A stretch of 64,000 nt of DNA from Heterotrichella gracilis (lineage: Eukaryota; Sar; Xanthophyceae; Tribonematales; Xanthonemataceae): assembly GCA_032358255.1 (NCBI GenBank), contig JAULBX010002224.1, positions 186,001 to 250,000 of the forward strand, read 5' to 3'. The translations under genes and the position numbers were made by a program. Below, piece by piece: positions 48,204-61,400 of this stretch (position 1 is its first letter; every line of letters begins with the position of its first letter). The notes beneath the pieces were generated by a model, which was given only the letters and a program-made list of their open reading frames with translations, did not search any database and was not told where the DNA came from.

Positions 48204-50445
48204 ATGGGGGTGAACCCCGCCTGCCGACGTGCAGTTGTGGTGGTGGCACTTGTGGTACTATTCCAGGTGCGCGTGTTGAACTACAAGCCCCAATGACCAA
48301 CCTCATATCCCGCCGCACCAGCTCTTTAGCGGCGCACCTTATTGAGGTCCGCCCAGCCTAGCAACATGCCCCACACCCAAGTCAACGCCTGCTTCCAATT
48401 TAATGATAACAAAAAAGCACCATTTGGTACACCAGAGTGTGCATGGCATGGATGCGTGGGTGAAAACTCACTTGCTTTTAATGTACTGACGCCCTTGACA
48501 GCTACACACCGCTTGCTGGAAGGCGCATCCAACATATGCATGGTTACAGGCCATCTCTCTGGTCTTACTCTTCAGCCCCCGCCGGCCATCCACCGGCGTG
48601 CACATGCTCCGCAAGGGCGGTGTGAGCCGCACCCGCACGCATACAGCCACCCGGCACAGGCTGAAGGTTGTTAAGATAGACAATCGGCCAAACTACAACC
48701 GCACACACCCGCAGCCCGATTTGGTGATGCAGGTGGGTGTGGGAATGCAAGGCGTAGCGCGGGGTCGTAGTAGTGTGTTGATGTGGCTGTTTTGAGGGAT
48801 TTGGGAGGCAGGTGGGTGAGAAGGGCAGGGGGTGGGCGAGCCAGCGTTTCATGCATGGGTGGTTGTTCCAGGATATTGCTAGAGTTTTTAAAGTGCCAGC
48901 AAAAGCAAGTAATGTTGGTGTCAAAACCCACCAAATGGATATGGGGTGCAGGTGTCGCTGCTTTACCAACCAACATGGTCATGACCTGGTGCCAGCAATC
49001 ATGATCACATGGAACAATCTCGAACGGGCAAGAGTGACAACAGGGTAATCACATTTGCCTCTTGGCCTGTACAGGTGCCAGGATGGGTACGAGTTGGGGA
49101 GGGATGGGTGCGATATGACCATCCTCGGCAGGCGCCGCATACCATCCCCTCACCAGATCTGCATTTCTACGCCCCGGGCCAAGAGGTGCGCAGTGTCCAT
49201 GTACCATATTCCTCGCCACACACCATGATAATTCATATATGCATACACTGGTAATGACTTCCTGCATACAGACAGGCTGCTGGGTTGAAAAGTGAAGCTT
49301 AGCTGTGCGGAATGCTGCCAAAAGCAGGTATCCTTTGCATATTGCTGGTATGCATAGGATTGCAATGCCTAACTTGATGAACAGCCCAAACTTTGGGCCA
49401 AAGCCCGCCATTTGCAAGCACTTGCACACACCACTCGCAAGCGTGCACCTATACCCATCGCACTGAATTGCATGCACATTTCTGAAATGCGTGATAACCG
49501 TCATGTCTGTCCCGGAAATGGTTTCCCCTGCTTCCCATGCCATTTTCCCTTTGCCTGACTTTCCTTCCACATGCTCCCCTTCACTCCAGGATCAGTATGC
49601 ATATGAGCACTTCTTCCACCGCCAAATGCATGGGTTCGTGGTGGCGGTCGGTGCAGCAAGTGGCGCGCGATCGCCCGCTCGTTTCTTTGGGGACCAGCTG
49701 GGCTGGCGGGGATTGTTAACGGAGCCAGTGCCCCTGGATTTCCGAGCTCTGAGCAGCAGCCAGCCGGGGATGCTGTGTGTCCAAACGGGGATTTGCAATG
49801 GCTTTCAGCAGGTGCATCTGCTGCCCAAGTCCGCAAAGTCACCAGGTAGAATTGGATGGATATGAATCATGCTGGTGTGCATCCATGATGTGCAATCCTG
49901 CTTCAGGCTGGGGCGGCCAGGAGCTTTGATGGACATGCATCATTATGCTGCTCTGCAATGCCACCTGGCAGCACAGATCACACATGCATGCATATGCACA
50001 TGAATGCCATTGCCACCAGGCATGTTTGAAATATGTCATCCCTGCAGCACTCTGCCAACGTGGCTGTTTCATGTGTCTGCCAGGTGGCGTGTTGGAATTT
50101 GCGAGTGACAAGGAGGTGGCAAGGGCTTTGTGGGGTGTCAGAGCAGAAACCCTCCCTGGCATTCCATGCGTCCCCCTTGCTTACCTCCTGGAGATCTTTG
50201 GCATTTGCAAGGTGGATTTACTGGTAGTGTCCAGCAGTGGGGCATCGGTGGATGCGCTCCGATCCATCGACTACGACTATGTTCAGATTGATGTGATTGT
50301 GCTTGCCATTGATTGGGCCAATGAGGGCATGGAGGAGGATGCCAAGTCGCTCCTAGTGGGCCAGCAGGGCTACCTCCTGCACCGGAAGTCATCCAGCAGT
50401 ATGTGGTTCACGCGCAAGGGCTTCAACCCGCGGGCCGCAAGGTAA
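48204..50445 (+). CDS. FkbM-type methyltransferase-like protein, probably membrane-anchored
   Basis: Three 3' exons are firm (49075-49185, 49590-49845, 50084-50445). They encode YAPGQEDQYAYEHFFHRQ, the motif-I region HGFVVAVGAASGARS, LGWRGLLTEPVPLDF, and IPCVPLAYLLEIFGICKVDL followed by IDYDYVQIDVIVLAIDW, which is the FkbM pattern (EP motif, then C/V-P-L-x-x-LL...IDLL-x-x-D...VxIDVI). An exon ending at 48732 (PNYNRTHPQPDLVMQ) joins in phase 0. The proposed first exon, 48204-48266 (MGVNPACRRAVVVVALVVLF), is a good signal anchor, but how it connects to the next exon is unresolved. Members usually O-methylate sugars or other small molecules using SAM. Here motif I lacks the usual acidic residue (AVGAASG instead of DVGANxG), so catalytic activity is uncertain. 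A Golgi or secretory location is inference. Confidence 0.65.
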
Positions 50446-52073
50446 TGGAGCCTAGCCAGCTGCAGCACACCCTGCGTTTCCCACGTGAACAGTAAATGGC
50501 ACCTGTGGGTGTTTCCTTTCTTCCTTCCTAGAAGGTGCGCTGAGCGCAAATCTTTCACAGCTGCAATGTCATTTGCAAAAGCAGTATTTGTCAGATACTG
50601 CTTGCCTCTTCTTTCTTCTGTCTGGAGCTCACAGTTTTAGTTGAAAAACTCCGCAAAGGTAATTACTCCGCAAAGCATCTCAGTTATGAACACGTTGCAG
50701 CCATAATGTGTCAATGCATTGACATCACAAGGACCTGGGTGGCCTGCAATTGGCACCAATATGGCTGCTAGGATGATTGGCAAGTCTCAGACTCAGTATG
50801 AACTTTCAACATTTTGTCAGACTGTCTGGCAGTGAGTCAGACCCTAATAATTATTCCAAGCGTTACAGCTGCAGCCTGAGTTCCCTAACTGTCTGACCCT
50901 TGGCGTACGTACAATTGTCACTCAGGCTACTCACGCATGCGAGTCTACATGTACTATATTTATATGTGCCCCATTAGCACATATTATGCTGCATGAACCG
51001 CCGGATATACAAAAACAAATGTCAGCTGATGGAACTACATCCAGGCTGCTACAGTCCCCACATGGGACCAACACTCACTGCACACCAACTTGAAGGAGTG
51101 GCCAAACACCCGTTCCTGAGCAGCTGTTGTAGACACTACAAAAACAGGTTGTGCTGCCTGGCAGCACCTGATTTGCAAAATCACAAAAGTCTTGACTGGA
51201 TAGAGCAATCGTAGTGGTATACACATCTGGCACCAAAACAATTGCGGTAACATAGGTTCAAATACAATGCCATCACTGCTGGTCAGACCGGGTCTATGCG
51301 TCAAACATCTATCATATCAATTCAACAGTGCAATAGATTGCCCATGGCCTTCTGGGGTCTTGTCCAATGGGCAAACACTTGCAGCTGCCAAAGGCATTGG
51401 AAAATGGTTCCTAGTACAGCGGTGCAGGCTACTGCTCACAGTTGCCCCTCCCAAAAAACAATGTCAGGTGACAATGGCGGTGCCAAGGCTGAAATGAACC
51501 CTTATCAAGTAAAGAAGTTTCAACAGTGTTCAACCATGCCAGAAGGCTGTGATAAATGGACAACTGACTTGGACAACAAATTGTGAATTAAACAGCAACA
51601 TATTTCCATCACAATTGCAACAAATGCTCCCCGTGGTGGGTGACAGTGCACAGAGGGTACACTGCACCCCGCATGCAAGTAAGCAGGGCAAAAATGGCGG
51701 ACAACTTTGCACTGAATAAAATGCAATCTCAACTCTGTAGCTTGTCACGATCTAAAAAAGTGTGCACAAGCTAAACAAGGGCAAAATGTAGCTTTGCAGG
51801 CTGCTCACTATAATCCTACCACTGGTTAGCACTTTGGCACTGGAATACATTAGGAGCAAGCAACGTGCGTTGGCAACTCTGGACATGGCTCAGGCGCATG
51901 TCAATCCCCTGGAATAAATAACAGAAACTACACTACATGGCTGTGGTGGTGTTCAACACTCGGCAATTTTCAATTATTCCCAAACAAGTGCGGACCAGCA
52001 GCGCAAGGTTCGAGCCGAACCAACGCTGATAAACTTATTGAACAGGCACTTACGCAAACCGTGCTTGATCTCA
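50446..52073. other. Convergent intergenic region, 1.6 kb
   Basis: Between the FkbM-like gene (+) and the protein kinase gene (-). I see no coding exon, transfer RNA or mobile element; open frames are short and without likeness. Confidence 0.5.
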
Positions 52074-55000
52074 TCACCAGTGGCCTTCCGCAAGAGTCCA
52101 GGACCCCCCTAGCGGCAGGGACGCATCCACCCCGTCCACAAAGCTGCCACCTGGCACACTCAGCGGCGTCTGCGACAGGCGCTGCGAGCTCCTGCGGGAC
52201 ATGCGCCCCCCGCTGTCCCCGGGACTCGGGGCAAGCAGCGCGCTGTGTGGGGACCCAGTCCCCCCCCTGCACAAGCTGCCATCCTGGCTGGCGGGGATGG
52301 CGATCGCCCGGCTCAGGGACCGCTGCATGCCGTCGCTGCCTTCCCGGATCGACACTGGCCGGCTGGCGCTGCGCTGCAGGTCGAGGCTGCCGGACGCCGC
52401 GGCGCGGCTCAGGGACCGCTGCACGCCGTCTGCGATCCCAGAATTGAAGCTGCTGGTCCCCTGCAGCCCATCATCCAGTGCGATGATACGGCTGGCCGCG
52501 CGCTGCAGCCCTCCATCCAGGGCAAAGATGCGGCTGGCGGCCCGCTGCATGACCTCCCCCATGTTGCGGCTGGGCTGCGACACCATCATTGAGGGGGTGT
52601 CGATGCTGTCCGCCATGCCGGCGCGCGGCGTGGGCGACCGCTGCATGCCCATCTCGGGAGTCCCGGGGATGGCGACCGGGGTTCGCCCACAGGGCTGGGA
52701 TTCCGCGGGGGCGGGGGGGGCGTCCTGCGTGGGGATGTCCAAGGGGCGGGCAGCAGAGTCAGGGGAGGGAACCCGCCTGCTGCCCACCCGCGACATGCTG
52801 AGCAAGCCGCCCTCATCCAGGCGTTGCGATGATGAGCGGCTGTTGGCACGCAGGATGCCGGCAAAGGGACTGGGGTCGATGGGCTCTTCCTCCTGAGGGG
52901 CGGGTGGCGGCACATATGCGTACACCGCGCGCTTGGAGGCAAAGGGGCTCTTGCTGGGCTGCGTTGGGGGGGCGGCAACTGCCGGCGTGGGGGAGCCGGC
53001 TGTCGGCGGCAGCAGTGACGCGGCCGCGGCCACAGGCGCCGGTTTGGCAAAGGCGCCCTTGATGCCCGGGCTCCTGAGGGCTTCAAAGGGGCTCGCGCGG
53101 GTGAAGCTGCCGACTGTGGCTGGGGAGGAGGACATGACGGTGGTGGGCAGGCTGGTGGTGGTGTTGACAAGCTCGAGCGAGCTTGCTGGGCTTGAGTCAG
53201 AGATGAGTGGCGCGGAGACCGGCTCATCCGATGGAGGGGGCTGCCTGGCCAGCCCAGCGTGCGTGGGGCGAGCGGGTGCGCCTTGTGGCAGGGCGTTCCA
53301 GTTGGCGAAGGGGGGCGGCTGCTGCGCGCTGGCGCCGGGCGCAATGAGGCCTGGCGGGGGCGGGGGCTGCTGCCCGGCTGCCCGCAGCTGCGTGGGGCGC
53401 TGGCCACCCAGCGGGAGCGAGCGGAACCCTCCCGAAGGGTACCGCATGAGCGCCACGTTGCGGCGGCGGGCAGCGGAGGATCCGATGCGCGACATGGACG
53501 CGGGGGCGGGGGCCTCCCGCCGGTACGCCGTCAGGTGCACGCGCAGGGTGTCCAGGATGTCCTCGTACGCAGGGCGGTCAGCTGGGTTGTGAGCCCAGCA
53601 GGCGTTCATGAGCTGCCGGTAGGGCTCCGGGCAGGTCTCCGGGACTGGTGGGCGCTTGTGGTCATATGTGAGCGCGATGTACAGCTGGCAGGGGGACAGG
53701 CTTGAGAAGGCCGCCTGGCTGCAGTACAGCTCCCACACTGCAAGGGGGGGACAGGGGTGTGGGTGAGAGTACTGTTGTGGGGAGGGAAGGGGCGTGGGGT
53801 GGGTACAAAGGGAAAGCAGGGATGTGTGGAGAAATGGGGAAGGTGGGAGGGGAGGTGGCGGGCAGTGGAAATGGGTGGACAGTGATGATTCTGTGTAAGT
53901 GATGATGTAAATTATATGCATAGATGCTAGATGGATCAGCCTCAAAGCATGTAAGCCAGTTCATTTTGAATTTATCATGTGCTGCAACTTGTGAGTGGTG
54001 CTATGACACCACATGTCGTAATGAATAATAGATACACTGTTCACCATGGACCACTTGACTGACCCCTGGCCTGTCAACAACCAGCTCAACACACACAGCC
54101 TGGCAATGCACTATCCACGATCCACACCAGCCGCCACACGCTACACATAAAAAAACACAGCCCCAGCCCCACCGCACACGTACTTATGATGCCAAAGGAG
54201 TACACGTCGGTCGCCTTTGACAGCTTGCCCTCAGACAGCAGCTCCGGCGGCATGTGGGTGAGGGTGCCATAGGTCTGCGTCAGGATCTCGGTCTTGTCCC
54301 TCTCCATCATGCGCGCCAGCCCAAAGTCACACAGCTTGCAGGCAAACCCTCTGGGGTTTTGCAGGGTCGAGCGCAGCAGCACGTTGTCTGGCTTGAGGTC
54401 CCCGTGCAGGATGCCCTCGGAGTGGAGGTACTCCATGCCTTGGGCGATGTCGATGAGGGTGCGGTAGATGGTGTGCTGCAGGGGGAGGGGCAAGGAGGGG
54501 GTCAGATGGCGTTTGGCGGAGGGTGGCGATGCGGGGAATGCTGGGGTTGTGGCAAGGGTGCAGCACACAGCATCATGCCTCAGCATGTGGCAAGAGTTTA
54601 TTGCACAGTTGTATTGTCGGCAGGCAGTTTATACTGAAGAGCAGCGGTGTGACTGTGGCAGTGACAGGCAGCAATGTAGAAAAACCGGCAAAGCGTACCA
54701 TGCATGGCTGGGGCTGCGTGTCCTCCGTCATGAACCGCCCCGCCTGCATGGCATCGGTCAGCGACCCCCTGTCGCAGTACTCCATCACCATCCAGGTGGC
54801 CAGGCGGGCGCCACCTGGCGCCGAGCTGGGCGCGCCAAACCCCATCATGTTGCTGGCCAGCAGGCTGTTTGACGACCCCGGTGACACCATCCCCAGGCTG
54901 TTTGGCTGGCCCAGCGACCCGTTTGAGCGCAGGCCCAGGGAGAGGGTGCCAGGTGGCGTGCGCAGGCCGAGCGAGCTGGTGGAGCCCGAGGGGGCGACCA

Positions 55001-56925
55001 GGGACGCGGTGGAGGGGAGGGCGAGGCTGCTGCTGGAGCTTGTGTCGAGGGTGTGGTGGAAGGGCATCAACCCTTGGCGGAGCTCAGCGCTGCTTGACAG
55101 CAGCCCGCGTGGCGCCGCCCCTGTGGTGGGGGAGGAAGCCACCTCCACCTTCTCAAACACCATACGAGGGCTGGCTGGTCTGGGCAGGCTGGGGGCGGGT
55201 GCGGCCCCAGGCGCTGCAGGCCCCGTGCTGCTGTCGGCAGGGGGGGTGGCGCCCAGGGGTGGCGAGGAGGTCTCCTCTTGCATGGTGGCCAGGCAGCTGG
55301 TGCTGGTAGAGAGCTCGCGGGAGATCCTCTTGCGCTGCCCGATCCCCAGGGGTGGGGGCGAGGCGGCGTCCAAGAGGTCATCAGCCTGCACGGTTGCCAA
55401 CACTTCTCAGAACCTAAACCAACAGCCACTGCACCCACCACTCCTGACTACACCCACCACTCCTGTATTTCCTCCCAGGGTTTAGGGTAAACCCTCAACC
55501 CTCAACAGGGATGCGGGTTCAAGACAACTCTCCACAGTGGCTATGCACCACTGCTATTGGCTGTGCAGAATCCTAGCAAGTTCTGTGCGCTTCCTTTGCT
55601 TACCTGCAGCTCATCGAGGTTGCGCGAGATGCTGAGGCTGGATGCCAGGCTGCCCGAGGGGCTTGCGTGCGGGTACAGGCAGACCTTGAAGGTGGCCACG
55701 ATGTTGGGGTGCGACAGGGAGGTGGACAGCGCGGTCTCGTAGAACACGGTGGCGGGGTCCACCTGCTTGTCTGTGGGGTGCTCGATGACCTTGACGGCCA
55801 CTAGGGCCCCTTTCCACCGAGCTGCACACAGGGAGGGGTACCTTCAGGGGTGGCAGGGGATAGGGGCAGGGGGTTTCCACCAGTGAGGTGTGGGGAGGTG
55901 TTGAGCGCTGGGGACCCTGCTGCAGTGCACTTGGAGAGGTACAGGAAACAGTATCCGAGAGAGGAATGAGGGGGGGCTGGTATGGAAGCAGCCACTGAAA
56001 AGGCGAGGGACTGCCCCTTGGGCGTGCGAGCCAACAGGTCCCCCATGGGAGGCAGCACAAACATGGAGCAGGGGCCACTTTGTTGCAAAGAGGACAGAGC
56101 CTTACCTCTGTACACCTTGCCGTAGGCTCCCTTGCCCACAAGGTCTGCAAGCTCCACGCCCTTGAGCGGGCCGTACTTTATCTTTATGAGGTCAGTGGCA
56201 AACGACGCCTCCTCCGCGGTGATGGAGGAGGCTTCGTCCTCCGGTCCAGCATCGTCCTGCATAGCTGAGTCGTACTTTATGAAGCTGCCTCTGCTGCGGC
56301 TTGCGGCAAACTCACCCAAGCCCGGCCAGTCCCGCGGAGACAGCGCCTCGCGGTTGCGCGGCGGTAGGAGGGACTGGCTGGGACTTTGCATCCCGCGCGG
56401 ACGAGCAGCAAGTAGACCACCGTTTGCAGTGTCATAGCTGGCCACCACAACCGCTGGCGGTGCTTGATCTGGAGCTTTGGTAGTGTCCTCTGAGTGCGGC
56501 GGCTGCCTTGTCACAAGCGCCACTTTGGGCGCCACATGCGCAAATGCCAGCAGCGGGCTCAAGCACACGCCGAGCAGAACACCCTGTAGGGTGTAGTAGT
56601 AGGGCGCCAGGTGTTGCCACCACTGGGAGAGCAGTCCGAGTAGCGCTGCAGGGATGGGGCAGACAGGTCGTGAGTAAGCCCACATGGGTAGGTGACAAAG
56701 CGGCACACAGGCATGGGCATCGCCAGGCATCCCTTGCCAAGCACAGCGCGCAAGTGCAACCCTCGCGGCGGTGCCATGCACGCAAAACGCAGCAAACCAC
56801 CGCCACGAACGTGACTCGCAACAAGCGGCGACCCCGCAAGCCTCACCAAAGCTCATCACGAGGAGTAGCACGAGGACGGTTGTATGCAGCAAGGGACGGG
56901 AACTCATCCTTTGGACGGTTGACAT
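52074..56925 (-). CDS. Membrane-anchored protein kinase (TKL-like) with large catalytic-domain insert
   Basis: Six exons (56925-56847, 56645-56106, 55821-55604, 55385-54699, 54475-54184, 53737-52074) in matching phase give 1,159 residues. Two hydrophobic segments lie near the N-terminus (about residues 11-33 and 45-63), so the protein is probably anchored with the kinase in the cytosol. Kinase landmarks: glycine loop VGKGAYGKVYRA, Lys217 in VAVKVIEH, hinge WMVMEYCDRGSL (from 477), catalytic loop HGDLKPDN (532-539, a non-RD type common in algal kinases), DFG (558-560), TLTHMPPELL, DVYSFGIIMWELY, NPADRP. About 220 Ser/Pro/Gly-rich residues separate the SHPNIVATFK strand from the hinge. The 460-residue tail is disordered and holds seven QR[SA]xSR-type repeats. 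Serine/threonine specificity and target are inference. The C-terminal exon could have a donor just before its stop. Confidence 0.9.
52278..52550 (-). repeat. Tandem 14-17-residue QRSxSR repeats in kinase tail
   Basis: Six consecutive units start MQRAASRI, LQRAASRI, LQGTSSFN, VQRSLSRA, LQRSASRP and MQRSLSRA, each ending in (A/S)xDG or similar; a diverged further unit (MQRSPTPRA) lies upstream. Each intact unit carries an R-x-x-S site. Confidence 0.85.
55478..55505. repeat. Degenerate telomere-type block
   Basis: GGGTTTAGGGTAAACCCTCA followed by ACCCTCAAC, in the kinase intron between exons 3 and 4: units in both orientations, back to back. Confidence 0.55.
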
Positions 56926-58477
56926 ATCGGCGATGCGAGGGAAAACAAGGTGCTGCACTGTTCCAACGTGTGTTCAAACTCGCAAACTTGACCTTTGACG
57001 GCTAAACTAACCAACAGGCAGTCGCAACAATCCTCTATGTACGTGTGGGTACCAGTCCTCCTGCCTAGAATATCCAACATAACTTGGTAGGGGCGCAGCA
57101 CAGGTTAGTCAGGTGTGGAAACCGTGCTTTTGTAGGCAGGGAAACGAGGCCTCCAGACAGATAGTCGGGTAATTTACGGAGTACCACTGATATAGTGTTG
57201 CAGGTTGTAGCAACAAGTCGCTGAAGCGCTTGCTTTGCACAGCGAAACGACTATATGCTTGCGGAAAATGGGCACGATGCCCCTACTACTACCCGCAAAA
57301 TTATTGGCCCGGGACACCAACGTCAGCCAAGTGCTCCACCTCCAACTACTCACTCACCTTCCATTAAAGAGCAGAGACTGGGTTTCCCTGTCCGCTGGCT
57401 GTACGTGCACAGTGCCAGAAGCACCGCGAGCACAACCACTCCAGCCCAGAGCCCCCTATTGCCGCGCGGGCAACACTTGCACGCCGAAACCATCGCACAA
57501 GGCTGAACGGATCTGCTACCCAACGCCCATAAGAGAAGCTTTGAGGCGGACCATCGGGGGCTATGGGCTGCTAAGAGCGTCGATGTAGAAGGCCAGTTCC
57601 CGGGCAGTGCACAGTGCAAGGCCAAACGGGCTCAGGCCCTGGGGGGTTGCCCTTGGCAGGGTCACAGCAGATACCTTGCGCACCCCACGTTGGCACACCA
57701 AAGTGACAGGAACAACGAACAACCTTGGCTTGGTTTAGCAGCACACCGTAGCACAGATGATGATAACAGGGCCAGCCACCCAGTGGGTGAGAGGGACCGC
57801 CCCTCTATCGTCACTGACTGGTACGATGAGGGGCCTGCAGGCTGCAGTACACACCAGGCGAAACCGGTCCGCGAGCTTCCAGCGTGGCAAGACGAGTGCC
57901 ACGGGGATCACGCCCAATGAATGACGCTCCTCGTTACAAAACCCACCATCCCCTTGTCTCCCCGCCAACTGACCGCGCTGGCACCGCGGCATTTCGCCAA
58001 AAATAGGCCCCTTACGCAACTTTGGGTCTCTTCGCCTGACATGGTGCTCATTCTGACGTCATTGGGGCGTCTCCACTGCCCTCTCTTGGATGCATGACAA
58101 GATTGCATCAAATAACCTGAACTTTTAGGGCAAAAAGCAGCAAACTTCATGGCCAAAGCTCCAATATCCACCATCTATCAATTTGTAATATCTCCTAGGA
58201 TTGTGAAGTTGCCTAAACCCAGTACAGCCCTGCTGCCTATTCACTGGGCGTAGTCCAGCTGCGTAATTAGCTTAGGTGTTCCAGTCAGTCTCCTCTGTTG
58301 TATTTTGCTAACACGTCAGGACATGGCAGTATCTTAGTTGTACAGTAAAAGTCAACCAACCACCTTCACTTGCTGCAACCAGTCTGCAACTAGTCCAATA
58401 GCCACAGAAATTTCCATGTGGTCAATCTGTACTCAAACGCCCGCATGGGGCTTCTCCAGGTCTGTTCCTCCAGAGCG
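56926..58477. other. Intergenic region, 1.55 kb
   Basis: Upstream region of the kinase gene and 3' flank of the HAD/methyltransferase gene, both on the minus strand. Open frames at 57235-57625 on either strand have no likeness; one contains a hydrophobic run (AGVVVLAVLLALC), but no splice-consistent gene can be built. Confidence 0.45.
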
Positions 58478-61400
58478 CTATTGGCCAGCAGCTGGGGATG
58501 TGGCCACCAGCCGTAGCCGCGCAGGTGCAGCCACCGCCGCCACCTCCTCCACGCTCTGAACAGTGAACCCTGCCACTGCCAGCTGCGACACAACCTCCTC
58601 CTTCGCCTCGCTGCTGGCAATAGGGGCCTCCACACACAACCTGCGTGCGAGGCACATCCAGAGGGTTAATGTTGGTTGGCCCCCCTAGAGAAACCAGTTC
58701 AGCTGCCCCCCCATGGATGCTTTTTTGTTGCGGTGCTCCACTACCAACTGGTCCAGCCAATAGTATGTACCCACGCCACTGTTGTACTACACCAGGGTAT
58801 TGGCACTGGAAATTCCGCTCGGAACAAGGCCTTAGCTGCCATTGCACGTGGCTGTGCAGCAGCAACGCTCATGCAGCAGCAGTGCCCCAGTCTTGCTGTT
58901 GGCGCAACAAAACACTGGAACAAGCAGCCACATGTTTCCACCAGATGGTGGCATGAGATATGGCAACCGCACCGCCCCTCACCTGCCACCTGGCTTCAGG
59001 ATCTGGCGGTACTCATCCAAGCTCCTCGCGCTGTACCAGCTAGCCTCTAGGGGTCCCACGTCGGGAGAGCCATAGTACACAATTGCTTCAAAGTTGTGTG
59101 AACCCACCGCCGGGAGCAGTGTGCCCTCGCCACAAGGGGTGTTCAGAAATGTCACACATTTTAGCCCCCGGGTTTGCGGCACCACCACATCCTTGTCCGC
59201 AGCAACCACCTGCATGGAGGGAGGACAACGCGCATGAGCGCTGCATGGTGCATGGTGCAATGCTGCAGTGCAGCTCTGGCGGCACCGCGCATGACTGGCG
59301 GCTAATGGGGTGACAACAACTACCCAATCATTGCTGGCCATCCACCCATTCTGACTGTAATCTTTGACCCTCAATGCACCACCAAGCCCTTGCTCAAACT
59401 ACATCTGGGACGGCCATCAGACAGCCAAGACCTGACGCCCTATAGGCTTCATCACGGCATGCCCTTAAGACCTCGGCCTAGCAAATCACGGACGTACCAC
59501 AAGACCCTGGCTGGCCATCAGCTTGGTCAGCCCTCCCGGTCCACACTGCAGGTGCAACACCCTGTCCCCTGCCTGTGCGGCCTGCTGGGGTCGGTCATTG
59601 AAGAAGAGGGTCAGCTGTGGGAAGGAGCAGCGCGCACCCACAATGGCACCTGTGGCATGGGCAGTGAGGTCATTCGTGCAAAACCATTGCAATTTTGGTC
59701 GCGGATGTATGAGCATCCACAAGCAAGCAAGCCATCATTGAAGGCTACATGCAACCATTGCATTCGTCTCACAAACCCACTTCCTGCCTTCCACACCATG
59801 GAAGGACCACAGATGATTAATGAGTGACCGACCACAGTTCACAGCTGCCCCCATCTTAATTCTCAATTGAAATTGCTAACAACCTCACCTGAGCCAAAGA
59901 GCGCATCCAAAAAGTCCAGCCCGGGCGGCGCCGCCCCCGCCATGCCATCCTCCTCTTCATCGCTGGACGAGGTGCTGCTGGCAGCTGAGTACGCCGACCA
60001 GCCTGGCGCCACATCGCCCGCTGCCAGCCTGGCATTGAGCTGGGTGAGTGTGGCCACGCTGAATGTGGGCACCGCACCCACAGGCGCTGCGCCGCCCACC
60101 AGGTGGCAGGCCACCTCGTTGCCACCACCTGCGCAGGGAGCACAAGTGGTTATAAAAAGATATATTATATATTCAGCATAGAGATTAATCATGGATTCAT
60201 TTCATGGACATGATTGCCATAATTTATGGACATAACTGCCATCCATGAATTATGTCCCCCCCTATGCCAGACGACCCCCACATTCCCGGCGCACCCACCA
60301 GCAATGAAGCACGTGGCTGTCCCGGCAGCGTTCCCGCACTCCACATCCTCAATGCTGTCCCCCACCATGACCAGCGCGGCAGGCGGCACCCCCCATTCCT
60401 GCGCCACGTGGCGCAGCAGCCGCGGGTCTGGCTTGACGTAGTGAAACTCACGCGTGAGTATGAGCGAGAACAGGTCCCTCCACTGTGGGCCAATGAGGTC
60501 AAAGAAGGCGTCCACGCTGGCGGTGGTGTTGCGGGTGACCAGGGCGATGCGCACCTGGCGCGGGACAACGTAATCACTTCCTTGAATAAAGGTAAGTCGC
60601 ATAGTAAATTACATGGTATTTTATCATAAGAAAACGTATTGCAATGGAGCGTGCCTGTTCACGGGCAGGGGTGCGTAGTACTTTGTAAATTGTTGGCACA
60701 AGTCACTCATGAAAAACGTTTTGTAAGTAACGTAATATTGAAGCCCCCCACATAACCCAACCCGCAGGCCCCGCCAGTGTCCCCACCCACCCACCACCCA
60801 CCTGCCTCTCCTTGAGCCACGTCAGCAGCTCCAGCAGGCCCTCCTGGGCCACCAGCTGTGTCCTTGCAGTGGCCTCAAGCTCAAGGATGACAGCCATGGC
60901 TGCGGCGATGTCCTCCCGCTCCTCCCACGACTCCATGACAGTGAAGAGGTCGCCCGCGGGGATCCCCACGCGCTGCCGCATATCCTGGAAGTCTATGTTG
61001 GAGACAGTGAGAGTGCCGTCCATGTCGAAAACCACCTGGGGATGGTTTTGCAAGGGGGGGTCAAGGAGAAACAAGAAGGAGAGGCGGATGGGCTGGTGCA
61101 GAGGGACAAGGATAATACCTATTCTAGCCACGACCCTCAGATCGCGCACGATCAACAATTGGTATAAACAGTGCCAGGACCAGAGTGCTGGGCGTCGCAC
61201 ATGCAAGACTGACTGCTAAGCTGGCTGCATTGCTGGAATGCATGTAGCTAACTAAGTACCTAGCTAGTTCCCCCTGAGGGCGGTGGAAAAAAGGCCTCCT
61301 GAGCTCTCCATGGGGCTTTGCATTGTGCCCACTGCCCAGTGCACCCACTTGACAGGCAGCAGCTTGCGTGAAGCAGCTGAACTGGTTTAAATTTTGCAGG

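Noticed and set aside
52586-53592. Overlapping open frames opposite the kinase tail exon
   Set aside because: High G+C shadow frames; the kinase frame is continuous from the catalytic domain.
57235-57625. Overlapping open frames on both strands, one with a hydrophobic run
   Set aside because: Neither has a recognisable domain or coherent exon structure; probably chance in a long intergenic gap.
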